Shown piece after piece: positions 1 to 10,884 of a stretch of DNA of 64,000 bases. The translations under genes were made by a program, and so were the position numbers. Source of the DNA: Thalassobius sp047123305. GTDB taxonomy: Bacteria; Pseudomonadota; Alphaproteobacteria; Rhodobacterales; Rhodobacteraceae. The notes beneath the pieces were generated by a model. That model was not told where the DNA came from. It saw nothing but the letters and a program-made list of their open reading frames with translations, and ran no database searches. The stretch covers positions 434,001 to 498,000 of the forward strand of contig NZ_CP138918.1 in assembly GCF_047123305.1 (NCBI RefSeq), in the 5' to 3' direction. Every line of letters begins with the position of its first letter. Position 1 is the stretch's first letter.

Positions 1-3137
<3,137 letters not shown>

Positions 3138-3403
3138 GACAAATGTCACCTTTCGTTTCTAACCGGTTGTGGCTGCCGTCGGGCCCCGGCACCACGCCCA
3201 TCCGAAACAGGTCAGTTTCGATCCATTCATGGCCTCTGTCCCACCAGAAGCCTCCCGATCGCTGAACCAGACCTTAGAAAACACCCCTTTTGATCCATCG
3301 GATCAACCACAAGTTGGGGCCCTTGCTAAGACAGGTTCGGCTGGGCCCGGAATGATCCGAACCCAGCCAATTCTTTTGCCATCCGGGTTGCCCCGGCGCT
3401 GAA
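3138..3403 (-). promoter_or_regulatory. rplL-rpoB intergenic leader with alternative hairpins
   Basis: This 266-nt stretch between rplL and rpoB has no gene. It contains a 7-bp palindrome, TTGATCC-ATC-GGATCAA (3290-3306), and two overlapping, mutually exclusive stems: GGTTCGG/CCGAACC (3334-3340 with 3357-3363) and GGCTGGG/CCCAGCC (3339-3345 with 3362-3368). In E. coli the equivalent spacer holds a partial terminator and an RNase III site that set the rpoB/rplL ratio. A similar role here is inference. No poly-U tract follows either stem. Confidence 0.4.
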
Positions 3404-3778
3404 TTACTTCAGCTCAACTTCGGCGCCAGCTGCTTCCAGCTTGGCTTTGATGTCTTCGGCTTCAGCTTTGTCAACGCCTTCTTTGACGGCTTTGCCGCCG
3501 GCTTCAACCAGCTCTTTAGCTTCTTTGAGGCCCAGGCCGGTGATGCCGCGGACTTCTTTGATCACGTTGATCTTTTTGTCGCCAGCCGACTTCAGGATCA
3601 CGTCAAATTCAGTTTTTTCTTCAGCAGCTGCGCCACCTTCGGCGGGGCCTGCCATGACAACTGCGCCACCAGCGGCGGGCTCGATGCCGTACTCATCCTT
3701 CAGGATGGTTTTCAGTTCTTGTGCTTCCAGCAGGGTCAGACCTACGATGCTTTCAGCCAGTGCTTTAAGATCAGCCAT
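3404..3778 (-). CDS. rplL: 50S ribosomal protein L7/L12
   Basis: Stalk protein of the large ribosomal subunit that recruits translational GTPases. The 124-aa product (MADLKALAESIVGLTLLEAQ at the N-terminus) shows the dimerisation domain, an Ala/Gly/Glu-rich hinge (about residues 35-55) and the conserved C-terminal domain (GLGLKEAKELVE). Length is normal for the family. It lies 69 nt downstream of rplJ and is surely co-transcribed with it; L10 and L12 form the stalk complex together. Identification is unambiguous. Confidence 0.98.
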   Translation of the reverse strand: MADLKALAESIVGLTLLEAQELKTILKDEYGIEPAAGGAVVMAGPAEGGAAAEEKTEFDVILKSAGDKKINVIKEVRGITGLGLKEAKELVEAGGKAVKEGVDKAEAEDIKAKLEAAGAEVELK

Positions 3779-3847
3779 TGTACTGTTTCCGTATATTTAA
3801 GTGTGTTCCAACGTGTGAGACTTGCCCCACGCAGATCATTAGGTTGC

Positions 3848-4366
3848 TTACGCGGCTTCCGCCTTGTCTTCGATAGTAGACAGAATGCCCGCGATATCCG
3901 AGGCAGGTGCGCCAATCGCGCCAGCGATGTTCGAAGCAGGTGCGCCCAGCATGCCTGCGATGGTAGCAATAAGCTCCTCGCGGGACGGCATCTTGGACAC
4001 GGCTTCAACGCCAGCAACGTCGAGAGCGTTCTCACCCATGGCACCACCGAGGATCTCGAACTTCGAGTTATCCTTGGCGAAACCAGCAGCAACCTTGGCG
4101 GCCGCTACAGGGTCTTCCGAGTAGGTCAGAACGGTCATACCCGTCAGGTATTCACCCATGCTTTCACAGGGCTTACCCTCAAGGGCGATCTTGGCGAGCC
4201 TGTTCTTGGCAACGCGGACCGAGGCTTCCGCCTCACGTGCGCGTGCGCGCAGATCCTGCATCTCAGCAACCGTGAGACCTGCGTAGTGGGCTACGACCAC
4301 AACGCCAGAGCTGTCAAAGATCTGGCCGAGCTCTTCGACCAACTTCTCTTTTTGTGCTCTATCCAC
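3848..4366 (-). CDS. rplJ: 50S ribosomal protein L10
   Basis: Base of the ribosomal stalk; its C-terminal helix binds L12 dimers, and in many bacteria the L10-L12 complex represses its own mRNA. The 172-aa product starts MDRAQKEKLVEELGQIFDSS and carries the conserved VAKNRLAK segment. The long, Ala-rich C-terminal helix is typical of alphaproteobacteria. It is preceded by an L10-leader-like sequence and followed by rplL. Confidence 0.98.
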   Translation of the reverse strand: MDRAQKEKLVEELGQIFDSSGVVVVAHYAGLTVAEMQDLRARAREAEASVRVAKNRLAKIALEGKPCESMGEYLTGMTVLTYSEDPVAAAKVAAGFAKDNSKFEILGGAMGENALDVAGVEAVSKMPSREELIATIAGMLGAPASNIAGAIGAPASDIAGILSTIEDKAEAA

Positions 4367-4419
4367 AGTTTCACTCCAAATTTGGGGGTTACCCCCCGGC
4401 TCTTGTCTGCCGGACGAGG

Positions 4420-4552
4420 TCCGACACTCAGGTCCTTTTTACGGGGCTGCGCCAACATCACCCGAAGGAAGCCTTCGGCTAATCTTTGTCGTATTCCCGT
4501 CTCAGGAGGGAAATTAAGACCCCGTTACCGAGGTCACCCACCGTCTTGGACG
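4420..4552 (-). ncRNA. L10 leader (autoregulatory ribosomal-protein mRNA leader)
   Basis: On the minus strand, 55-190 nt before rplJ, the sequence contains CCAAGACGGTGGGTGACC (4532-4549) and CTTAATTTCC (4509-4518). These resemble the conserved GTAGACGGTG and CTTAA elements flanking the L10-binding helix in known bacterial L10 leaders. Several GC-rich stems follow (for example GCCGAAGGCTTCCTTCGG near 4460-4480). Position directly upstream of rplJ matches. The ends of the element are approximate; a covariance-model search would fix them. Confidence 0.7.
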
Positions 4553-4762
4553 AAACGCAAAACAGCGCACGACGAATCGTACGCTGAACGCGTGTTCGGT
4601 AACTATTGTGAAACGGGTGCACACGCAAGGCCCTGATGCGGAAAAATCCGCACCAACAAAGGCAGAACACAAATCTGTGATCCGCGCGCCTCAAGCGACC
4701 CTACAGCAAAACCGGGTGAATTGCAAAACCAGCGCTCATACTTGCCCGGACACAACACAAGG
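4553..4762 (-). promoter_or_regulatory. Probable rplJ promoter region
   Basis: This is the only gene-free part of a 396-nt gap (4367-4762) that is not assigned to the L10 leader. It should hold the promoter for rplJL-rpoBC, since the upstream rplKA unit ends in a terminator and a separate gene intervenes. A small palindrome, TGCGGA-AAAA-TCCGCA (4637-4652), could be an operator or the 3' end signal of the upstream membrane-protein gene. I cannot assign -35/-10 boxes with confidence. Confidence 0.35.
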
Positions 4763-5659
4763 TCACAGCACAATTTCGCGCCCCAGCGTTTCCCCGCAAG
4801 CCTGCTCAAACCGTTCGAGCGACTGTTCTGGATATGCGCCGGTTTGCCACTTGGCCAGCGCCGCCCGATGCTGCATCTGGCTGCGGAAATACAGGAAGGC
4901 ATCCGCCGACAGCCCAAGGAAACAATCGCGCAACTGCTTCTCCCGCACATCCACATAACGCCACCAATAGTCATCGGCGCAAGCTTCCGTAAGGGCGATC
5001 TCCGCAACCTGCAGCCCCCTGCATTCATGGTTCGGCTGCTTACTGCAGACAAAACCGGCATCGCCCTCTCCGCCCTTCCGGGTCTGGTCATATGCCTGCG
5101 TCAAACACGCATCAATCTGTGACAAAAGTGGTGTCAACGTCTTCGAAATCGCAGCCTCCAACTTGGTCCCCAGAACCGAAACGTCGCCATTTGTATCCGT
5201 CACATGGCGGCGCAATTCGACAAATCGGGCCTGGATCTCGGTGTTCCAGTCCACATAGGCTTCATCATAGACCCGCTTGCGCGGCCCCACCTCTTCTGCC
5301 GAGCCGCGTTTGATCGCCGACTTCAACATGGCGCCACGGGTGATCCGTTCGCTGGTCAGCGCCTCGATGGCCGCAAAGGCCCGCTGCGCTTCGGCCTCCT
5401 GCTCATGCGCCAGAACAATGGCCGCTTCGCGTTCGGCCTGCGCCACCTGCTTGGCGGAATATTCCCGCTCCAGCAGGCTGCCGAATATCGCCGTCAGGCA
5501 AAACCCCAGTACCGTCAGCACAAAGGGATGGCGCGCCACCTCCCCCAGTGTCGGCGGACGGGTGCGCTCCTCATAGGCCTGCAGATGCTTCATCACTTCG
5601 GAGCTCTCCAACTCCGCTCGAATAAGTTTGGATAAATCTTCGTGGTCTTGCTTGGTCAT
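4763..5659 (-). CDS. Hypothetical single-pass membrane protein inserted between rplA and rplJ
   Basis: I do not recognise this 298-aa protein. The start MTKQDHEDLSK is chosen because GGAGGG lies 6 nt upstream; an ATG 14 codons earlier lacks such a site. One hydrophobic segment (about residues 45-63, PFVLTVLGFCLTAIFG) is preceded by basic residues, suggesting cytoplasmic N-terminus and outer C-terminus. An Ala/Glu/Gln-rich likely coiled coil follows (about 66-105). The last 110 residues contain six cysteines (for example VCSKQPNHEC), compatible with disulfides if extracytoplasmic. It sits after the rplKA terminator and before the rplJ leader, an unusual place for a non-ribosomal gene. Function unknown. 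Confidence 0.75.
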   Translation of the reverse strand: MTKQDHEDLSKLIRAELESSEVMKHLQAYEERTRPPTLGEVARHPFVLTVLGFCLTAIFGSLLEREYSAKQVAQAEREAAIVLAHEQEAEAQRAFAAIEALTSERITRGAMLKSAIKRGSAEEVGPRKRVYDEAYVDWNTEIQARFVELRRHVTDTNGDVSVLGTKLEAAISKTLTPLLSQIDACLTQAYDQTRKGGEGDAGFVCSKQPNHECRGLQVAEIALTEACADDYWWRYVDVREKQLRDCFLGLSADAFLYFRSQMQHRAALAKWQTGAYPEQSLERFEQACGETLGREIVL

Positions 5660-5710
5660 AATGGGCCCTCCACACCCTGAAGGTGTCGCAAGGCAAGCCA
5701 TTCACGCAAG

Positions 5711-5739
5711 GAAAAAGGGCGCCCACTTGGGACGCCCTT
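5711..5739 (-). terminator. Rho-independent terminator of rplK-rplA
   Basis: On the minus strand the stem AAGGGCG-t-CCC / GGG-CGCCCTT with an AAGT tetraloop is followed directly by TTTT. It lies 28 nt after the rplA stop and separates rplKA from the downstream membrane-protein gene. Confidence 0.85.
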
Positions 5740-5766
5740 CACATTCTTCAGTCTGAACCGAAAGGA

Positions 5767-6465
5767 TCAGTTGCCGTTGGCGTTGTCGATGTTGATCGAA
5801 ACACCCGGACCCATGGTCGAGGAGATTGCGATCTTTTTCATGTAGGCGCCTTTTGCACCGGCGGGCTTGGCTTTCTGAACGGCCTCAACAAAGGCACGTA
5901 CGTTTTCAACCAGCTTGCCTTCGTCGAAGGAGGCTTTGCCAACACCGGCGTGGATCACACCAGCTTTTTCGACTTTGAACTGAACTTCACCACCTTTGGC
6001 TGCTTCCACGGCCGCTTTCACGTCCATGGTCACGGTGCCAACTTTGGGGTTCGGCATCAGGTTGCGCGGGCCCAGGATTTTACCCAGACGACCAACAACA
6101 GGCATCATGTCCGGGGTCGCGATGCAGCGATCGAAATCGATGGTGCCGCCCTGGATGGATTCCATCAGGTCTTCGGCGCCAACGATGTCGGCACCTGCAG
6201 CCTGAGCTTCTTCGGCTTTCGGGCCGCGTGCGAATACAGCAACACGAACCGATTTGCCGGTGCCGTTCGGCAGACCAACAACGCCGCGCACCATCTGGTC
6301 AGCGTGGCGCGGGTCAACACCCAGGTTAACGGCCAGCTCAACGGTTTCGTCGAATTTGGCGGTTGCGTTGGCTTTTACCAGTGCAACAGCTTCTTCAACG
6401 GTGACGTCTGCTTTGCCAGCGAAAGCTTCACGTGCAGCGGTGGTGCGTTTTCCAAGCTTTGCCAT
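5767..6465 (-). CDS. rplA: 50S ribosomal protein L1
   Basis: L1 stalk protein, which binds 23S rRNA and helps release E-site tRNA. The 232-aa product starts MAKLGKRTTAAREAFAGKAD and carries the diagnostic GRLGKILGPRNLMPNPK segment (about residues 125-141). Length is normal. Its start is 2 nt from the rplK stop, so translation is coupled. A strong terminator follows. Confidence 0.98.
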   Translation of the reverse strand: MAKLGKRTTAAREAFAGKADVTVEEAVALVKANATAKFDETVELAVNLGVDPRHADQMVRGVVGLPNGTGKSVRVAVFARGPKAEEAQAAGADIVGAEDLMESIQGGTIDFDRCIATPDMMPVVGRLGKILGPRNLMPNPKVGTVTMDVKAAVEAAKGGEVQFKVEKAGVIHAGVGKASFDEGKLVENVRAFVEAVQKAKPAGAKGAYMKKIAISSTMGPGVSINIDNANGN

Positions 6466-6466
6466 C

Positions 6467-6892
6467 TTACTTCACCTCGATGCCCATGGAGCGGGCGGAG
6501 CCCAGGATGATCTGCATTGCCGCATCGGTGTCGTTGGCGTTCAGATCTTTCATCTTGGCTTCGGCGATTTCTTTCACCTGGGCCACGGAAACCGAACCCA
6601 CAACTTCACGACCCGGGTTGTTTGCACCGGACTTCAGCTTGGCAGCTTTTTTCAGGTAGTAAGACGCGGGCGGCGTCTTGATGTCCATGGTGAAGGACTT
6701 GTCCTGGTAGTAGCTGATCACGGTCGGGCAAGGCGCGCCTGCGTCCATTTCCTGGGTCTTCGCGTTGAAGGCCTTACAGAATTCCATGATGTTGATGCCG
6801 CGCTGACCCAGTGCCGGGCCGACGGGCGGGGACGGGTTTGCTTGACCGGCGGGCACCTGCAGTTTCAGGGTGCCAACGAGCTTCTTAGCCAT
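6467..6892 (-). CDS. rplK: 50S ribosomal protein L11
   Basis: Binds the GTPase-associated region of 23S rRNA and supports EF-G, release-factor and RelA function. The 141-aa product starts MAKKLVGTLKLQVPAGQANP, continues SPPVGPALGQRGINIMEFCK, and ends with the helix-rich RNA-binding domain (GSARSMGIEVK). Length is standard. It is the first gene of rplK-rplA. The upstream 193 nt separate it from a VOC-family gene and should contain its promoter. Confidence 0.98.
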   Translation of the reverse strand: MAKKLVGTLKLQVPAGQANPSPPVGPALGQRGINIMEFCKAFNAKTQEMDAGAPCPTVISYYQDKSFTMDIKTPPASYYLKKAAKLKSGANNPGREVVGSVSVAQVKEIAEAKMKDLNANDTDAAMQIILGSARSMGIEVK

Positions 6893-7085
6893 TGTCTTTT
6901 CCTTTTCAAACAGCCGCGGGACGCGTCCTTTGGCCTACGTTGCCGTGGTTGGGTTAAGCCATCGCGATGGCCGCGCCTCCCACGAGAGATTCGCCGCAAG
7001 AACGGCGATAAAGCGCGCTGATAGACCGGTTTGGGGGGGATTGCAAGGGGGCAAGCACCTTGTTTTGCAGGCGCTTCACCACTGT

Positions 7086-7448
7086 CTAGCCCGCCGGCTG
7101 CCACAGCTCAATCGGATTGCCCTCGGGGTCGTGAATACGGGCAAAATGCCCGATCCCCGCCATCTCCATTTCCTGTGTCACTTCGATCCCTGCGGCGCGC
7201 AGCTGTGCCAACATCGCCGCCAGATCGCGCACGCGGAAATTCAGCATGAACATCTTGTCCTCAGGGAAGTAATCCGTATCCGCCTGAAAGGGTGAAAACA
7301 CCGTCACCCCCGCCTCCGCCACCCAAGGCGCACCGCTGGCGTCCGTCGGCACCAGATCGACGCCCAGATGATCGCGATACCACAGCGCCAAAGCTGTGGG
7401 ATCCTTGGCGCGAAAGAACACGCCGCCGATGCCTGTGACCTTTTCCAT
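7086..7448 (-). CDS. VOC-family (glyoxalase/bleomycin-resistance fold) protein
   Basis: Small metal-dependent fold used by glyoxalase I, ring-cleaving dioxygenases and antibiotic-binding proteins; substrate cannot be read from sequence. Start MEKVTGIGGVFFRAKDP is chosen for AGGAG 7 nt upstream, giving 120 aa, one VOC unit. The first half has LALWYRDHLGVDLV and the end has ARIHDPEGNPIELWQP, the usual C-terminal metal-site segment with Glu. It lies between nusG, which ends in a terminator, and rplK, so it is a separate insertion in the nusG-rplK order. Confidence 0.85.
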   Translation of the reverse strand: MEKVTGIGGVFFRAKDPTALALWYRDHLGVDLVPTDASGAPWVAEAGVTVFSPFQADTDYFPEDKMFMLNFRVRDLAAMLAQLRAAGIEVTQEMEMAGIGHFARIHDPEGNPIELWQPAG

Positions 7449-7490
7449 GTGCAACTCTCCTGCGGTGACACCACAGGCAGCATAGCACAA

Positions 7491-7517
7491 ACGCAAAACG
7501 CGCCCCATCAGGGCGCG
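7491..7517 (-). terminator. Rho-independent terminator of nusG
   Basis: CGCGCCC-(TGATG)-GGGCGCG stem (7 bp, 5-nt loop) followed on the minus strand by TTTTGCGT, 34 nt after the nusG stop. Confidence 0.75.
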
Positions 7518-7550
7518 CTGCAAATCTGTCAGGAGGGGCTGAAAACAGCC

Positions 7551-8084
7551 TTAGCCCTGTTTGGTCACCTGTGTGAAGTCCAGCTCCACCGGGGTTTCGC
7601 GGCCAAAAATCGACACCGAAACCTTCAGTTTCTGGGCTTCGTCGTCGACCTCTTCGATCATGCCGTCGAAATCTTCGAACGGGCCGTCGTTGACCTTAAC
7701 CTTTTCACCCACCTCAAAGAAGATCAGGGTGCGCGGCTTCTCTTCGCCTTCCTGAACACGGTTGAGGATCTGGTTCACCTCAGCGTCCCGCATCGGCATC
7801 GGCCGGCCCTGCGGCCCCAGGAAGCCGGTCACGCGGTTGATCGTGGTGATCAGGTGGTAGCCACGGTCGCTCATTTCCATGCGGACCAGAACGTACCCCG
7901 GCATAAAGCGACGCTCGGTGGTCACCTTCTTGCCGCGGCGCACTTCGATGACCTCTTCGGTCGGCACCAGCACTTCTACGATGTCTTCCTCAAGGCCGTT
8001 CTCTTCGACGGAGGTACGAATCTGCTCGGCCACCTTCTTCTCGAAGTTCGAGAGAACGCTCACCGAATACCAACGCTTCGCCAT
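7551..8084 (-). CDS. nusG: Transcription termination/antitermination factor NusG
   Basis: Binds the RNA polymerase clamp, suppresses pausing and links polymerase to Rho or ribosomes. Start MAKRWYSVSVLSNFEKKVAE is chosen because GGAG lies upstream and family members begin MxxxWY; an upstream ATG would add 21 unlike residues. The 177-aa product has the NGN domain with RRFMPGYVLVRME and the C-terminal KOW domain with VNDGPFEDFDG. Follows secE after a 235-nt spacer. Confidence 0.97.
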   Translation of the reverse strand: MAKRWYSVSVLSNFEKKVAEQIRTSVEENGLEEDIVEVLVPTEEVIEVRRGKKVTTERRFMPGYVLVRMEMSDRGYHLITTINRVTGFLGPQGRPMPMRDAEVNQILNRVQEGEEKPRTLIFFEVGEKVKVNDGPFEDFDGMIEEVDDEAQKLKVSVSIFGRETPVELDFTQVTKQG

Positions 8085-8319
8085 CTTCTGTGTCTCCGCA
8101 CCTGTGTCCCGTCGGATCTGATTACGATCCAGTGGGATGAAATTCAAAACTCATCAGCCAGGGCCGATCATCCGGCCACAGCGCCTTTCCGGAACAAAAA
8201 TACGGCGTGCAACTTGATTCGCCGCACGCCCCAACCGGATCAGGATTTTCACCTACGCCCAGAGCCGCAGGATTTCAAGCAAAAAGGCGGCAGATCAGAC
8301 CCTGCCAGCCTCACGCAGC
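8085..8319 (-). promoter_or_regulatory. secE-nusG spacer with terminator-like hairpin
   Basis: The 235-nt spacer is long for this gene pair and has no gene. A stem GGCGTGC/GCACGCC (8204-8210 with 8224-8230, 13-nt loop) is followed on the minus strand by GTATTTTTG, resembling a weak intrinsic terminator or attenuator. A smaller stem GGCCG/CGGCC lies at 8162-8177. nusG may therefore have its own promoter or be attenuated; this is inference. Confidence 0.4.
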
Positions 8320-8517
8320 TTAGCCAAAGATCGACAGGATCCCACTCAACCCGCTTTTGATGCCCAGATCAACCAGCGAAAAGAAGATCGCCGTCACGGT
8401 CGCCATCAGGAACACCATGACGGTGGTCAGCAGAACTTCACGACGGGTCGGCCAGACGACCTTGCCCACTTCGCCGCGGACCTGCTGAATGAACTGAAGC
8501 GGATTTGTACGTGCCAT
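8320..8517 (-). CDS. secE: Preprotein translocase subunit SecE
   Basis: Essential SecYEG subunit, single-spanning in most bacteria. Start MARTNPLQFIQQVRGEVGKV gives 65 aa, the usual short alphaproteobacterial form. The amphipathic segment with VVWPTRREVLLTT precedes one transmembrane helix (about residues 33-55). The upstream Shine-Dalgarno is weak (GAGAAG). It is the first gene of the secE-nusG pair. Confidence 0.95.
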   Translation of the reverse strand: MARTNPLQFIQQVRGEVGKVVWPTRREVLLTTVMVFLMATVTAIFFSLVDLGIKSGLSGILSIFG

Positions 8518-8627
8518 GTGTTTTCTTCTCGCTCTTGAATGGGGCGCAGATACGCTCATCCGCGCCCGATTTCAAGGGTTACTCCGGTTTCTTGCGCGGG
8601 CATCTCGCCCGAAACTTGCCCAAACGC

Positions 8628-9077
8628 TTACTTGGGCAACGCGCCGGTCAACACATAGCGCAGCATTTCGACCACCTGCGACGGCTCTTCGGCCACCGCC
8701 AAAGCTGCGGCATCCACTTCTTTCAGGGCATGCTGATGCTCTGCCGGATGCAATACAATCAGGGACTTGCCCAGGGCCGCCGCGTAGCCGGCATCAAAGG
8801 CTGCGTTCCACTGTTTGTATTTTTCGCCAAAACGCACCACCACAACATCGGCTTCACCGATCAGGGTGCGGGTGCGCACCGCGTTCAGCTTGGCGCCCTT
8901 ATGGTCATGCCAGAACTTGTTCGGCTCCGCGCCCAGAATCGCCACACCGCAGTCATCACTGGAATCGTGATCGGTGTTCGGCGAGGAAAAGCTGACATCC
9001 AGCCCTTCCGCGCCGTCAATGATCTGCTCACGCCAATCGGTGTGAATCTCGCCGGACAGGTATACTTTCAGCGTCAT
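8628..9077 (-). CDS. ytoQ: YtoQ-family protein
   Basis: A 149-aa protein matching the YtoQ family, distantly like nucleoside 2-deoxyribosyltransferases. MTLKVYLSGEIHTDWREQI and the ADVVVVRFGEKYKQWNAAFD region are family hallmarks. Biochemical role is unestablished; a nucleotide or nucleoside-related hydrolase/transferase is a guess. Start is set by GGAGG 7 nt upstream; an earlier ATG would add six residues. Monocistronic by spacing. Confidence 0.85.
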   Translation of the reverse strand: MTLKVYLSGEIHTDWREQIIDGAEGLDVSFSSPNTDHDSSDDCGVAILGAEPNKFWHDHKGAKLNAVRTRTLIGEADVVVVRFGEKYKQWNAAFDAGYAAALGKSLIVLHPAEHQHALKEVDAAALAVAEEPSQVVEMLRYVLTGALPK

Positions 9078-9205
9078 ATCGCGCCCTCCATTCATTTGGA
9101 GACCTGTCTAGCCCCTGCCCGCGCTCTTGCCCAGAGCGAAGGACCTTCAGCCATTCTCAAGGGAATCACACGGCGGGCCCAGGGGCCATCCCTGCGGCGG
9201 CGCGG

Positions 9206-9856
9206 TCAGATGCGCTGCGCCACCAGATAACGCGCCGGTGGCACCTTGTTAGGAAAGTTACCGCTCTCGATAATCTTGAAGCCCGCCCAGGTCAGCATGG
9301 CCTCCAGATCAGCGACTGAGATCGAATTCACATAGGGCGCCTTGCCAATCATCTGCAGCATCGGGATCAGCCCCCGCAGCGCCCGCGCCTTCAGCCCTTT
9401 GCCTTCCCCCAGACAAACGGTTTTCGAAATGAACAAGCCCCCGGGCTTCACCAGATCGCGGATATCGTTCAACCGGCGTTCCAGATCCGGCAACAGGTGC
9501 AGCAGCGAATGCGCCATCACAATGTCGAACTGTTCACCTTGGAAACTGTCGTCCCCCACCATCGCCTGTTGGAAACGCAGATTGTCCAGCCCCGCCTCCT
9601 CGGCACGGGCACGGCAATGTTCCAGCATCCCGTCCGACACATCTGAACCAACAAACTCCGCCACATTGGGGGCAAACTTCACCGCCGTCATCCCAGTGCC
9701 GCAACCCAGCTCCAGCACACGGTCGGTTTCCTTCATGTAAGAGGCCGAGCGTTCCAGCGTGTATTCATAGGCCGCCATGTCCCCGATTGTGGACTTGGCA
9801 TAGCCATCGGCAATTTTGTTCCAGAATTTCGCGGTGCGTTGAACGTCCATTTGCAT
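9206..9856 (-). CDS. Class I SAM-dependent methyltransferase
   Basis: A 216-aa Rossmann-fold methyltransferase with SAM motif I VLELGCGTGMTAVKF (about residues 47-61) and a post-motif IVMAHSLLHLL. Substrate unknown; the domain resembles UbiE/Coq5-like small-molecule enzymes. Start MQMDVQRTAKFWNKIADGYA follows AGGAG with 6-nt spacing, which beats upstream ATGs. It is divergent from the LysR gene at 9976, which may control it. Confidence 0.85.
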   Translation of the reverse strand: MQMDVQRTAKFWNKIADGYAKSTIGDMAAYEYTLERSASYMKETDRVLELGCGTGMTAVKFAPNVAEFVGSDVSDGMLEHCRARAEEAGLDNLRFQQAMVGDDSFQGEQFDIVMAHSLLHLLPDLERRLNDIRDLVKPGGLFISKTVCLGEGKGLKARALRGLIPMLQMIGKAPYVNSISVADLEAMLTWAGFKIIESGNFPNKVPPARYLVAQRI

Positions 9857-9975
9857 CAGCCTCTCCTTTTCATCTTGAAGATAGCCATGCAGAAAGCCCA
9901 TATAAATTGTGGAAATATGCAAGTCATTCATACGTAAACGCATAAGCAGCGCGGCAGCACAAAGGTCCAAGCACG

Positions 9976-10884
9976 ATGATCGACAGCGGCAACAGCTTTG
10001 ACTGGAACCATATCCGCGCCTTTCTGGCCACCGCCGAGGAAGGCTCGCTTTCCGCAGCGGCGCGCAAACTGGGGCAGACCCAGCCCACCCTGGGTCGACA
10101 GGTCACCGCGCTGGAGGGTGAACTGAACCTGATGCTGTTTGAGCGGGTCGGCCGCAATCTGGTGCTGACCACGGCGGGCCATGAGTTGCTGGAACACGTT
10201 CGCGCCATGAGCGCCGCCGCGGACCGTGTGGCGCTGGCGGCCTCAGGCCAGTCACAGGAAGTGGGGGGCGTGGTCCGGATCACCGCCAGCGATGTGTTTT
10301 CGGCCTATCTGCTGCCGCCCATCATGCGCGAATTGCGCCAACGTGCGCCGCAGCTGGAAATCGACATTGTTGCCGCCAATGACATCCGCGACCTGATACG
10401 ACGTGAGGCAGATATCGCCATCCGCCACGTGCGCCCCGAACAGCCTGATCTGATCGCCCGTCTGGTGCGTGATTCTCACGGGTATTTCTACGCTTCACGC
10501 GACTATCTGGACCGCAAAGGTCGTCCCGAAACGCTTGAGGATTTGGCCCAGCACGACTTCATAAGCTTTGGCGATGTGTCCCAGATGTTGGGCTTTCTGC
10601 ATCCGCTGGGTTTTCCAATCACCGAAAAGAACTTTCACATCGGCAGCGAAAGCGGCGTGGTCAGCTGGGAACTGGCCCGCCAAGGCTTTGGCATTGCCGC
10701 CATGGTTGAGGAGATCGCAGAAACCAGCCCCACCATCGAACGGATCCTGCCGGACCTTGTGCCCGTGTCGGTGCCGATCTGGCTGACCACCCACCGCGAG
10801 CTGCACACCAGCCGACGGATCCGGCTGGTCTTTGACCTGCTGGCCGAGTTCCTGTCAAAGAAACCGCTCCGCAAACCGACCTAA
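9976..10884 (+). CDS. LysR-family transcriptional regulator
   Basis: A 302-aa LTTR. The N-terminal winged helix-turn-helix (about residues 8-67) reads FLATAEEGSLSAAARKLGQT, then QPTLGRQVTALE; the rest is the periplasmic-binding-protein-like effector domain. Effector unknown. Divergent from the methyltransferase, the usual regulator-target layout. Its stop overlaps the stop of the convergent LysE gene by 4 nt. Confidence 0.9.
   Translation: MIDSGNSFDWNHIRAFLATAEEGSLSAAARKLGQTQPTLGRQVTALEGELNLMLFERVGRNLVLTTAGHELLEHVRAMSAAADRVALAASGQSQEVGGVVRITASDVFSAYLLPPIMRELRQRAPQLEIDIVAANDIRDLIRREADIAIRHVRPEQPDLIARLVRDSHGYFYASRDYLDRKGRPETLEDLAQHDFISFGDVSQMLGFLHPLGFPITEKNFHIGSESGVVSWELARQGFGIAAMVEEIAETSPTIERILPDLVPVSVPIWLTTHRELHTSRRIRLVFDLLAEFLSKKPLRKPT

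Noticed and set aside
3290..3306. TTGATCC-ATC-GGATCAA as an FnrL site
   Set aside because: The half-sites TTGAT and ATCAA are 7 nt apart instead of 4, so an FNR dimer would not fit; kept only as a palindrome in the leader.
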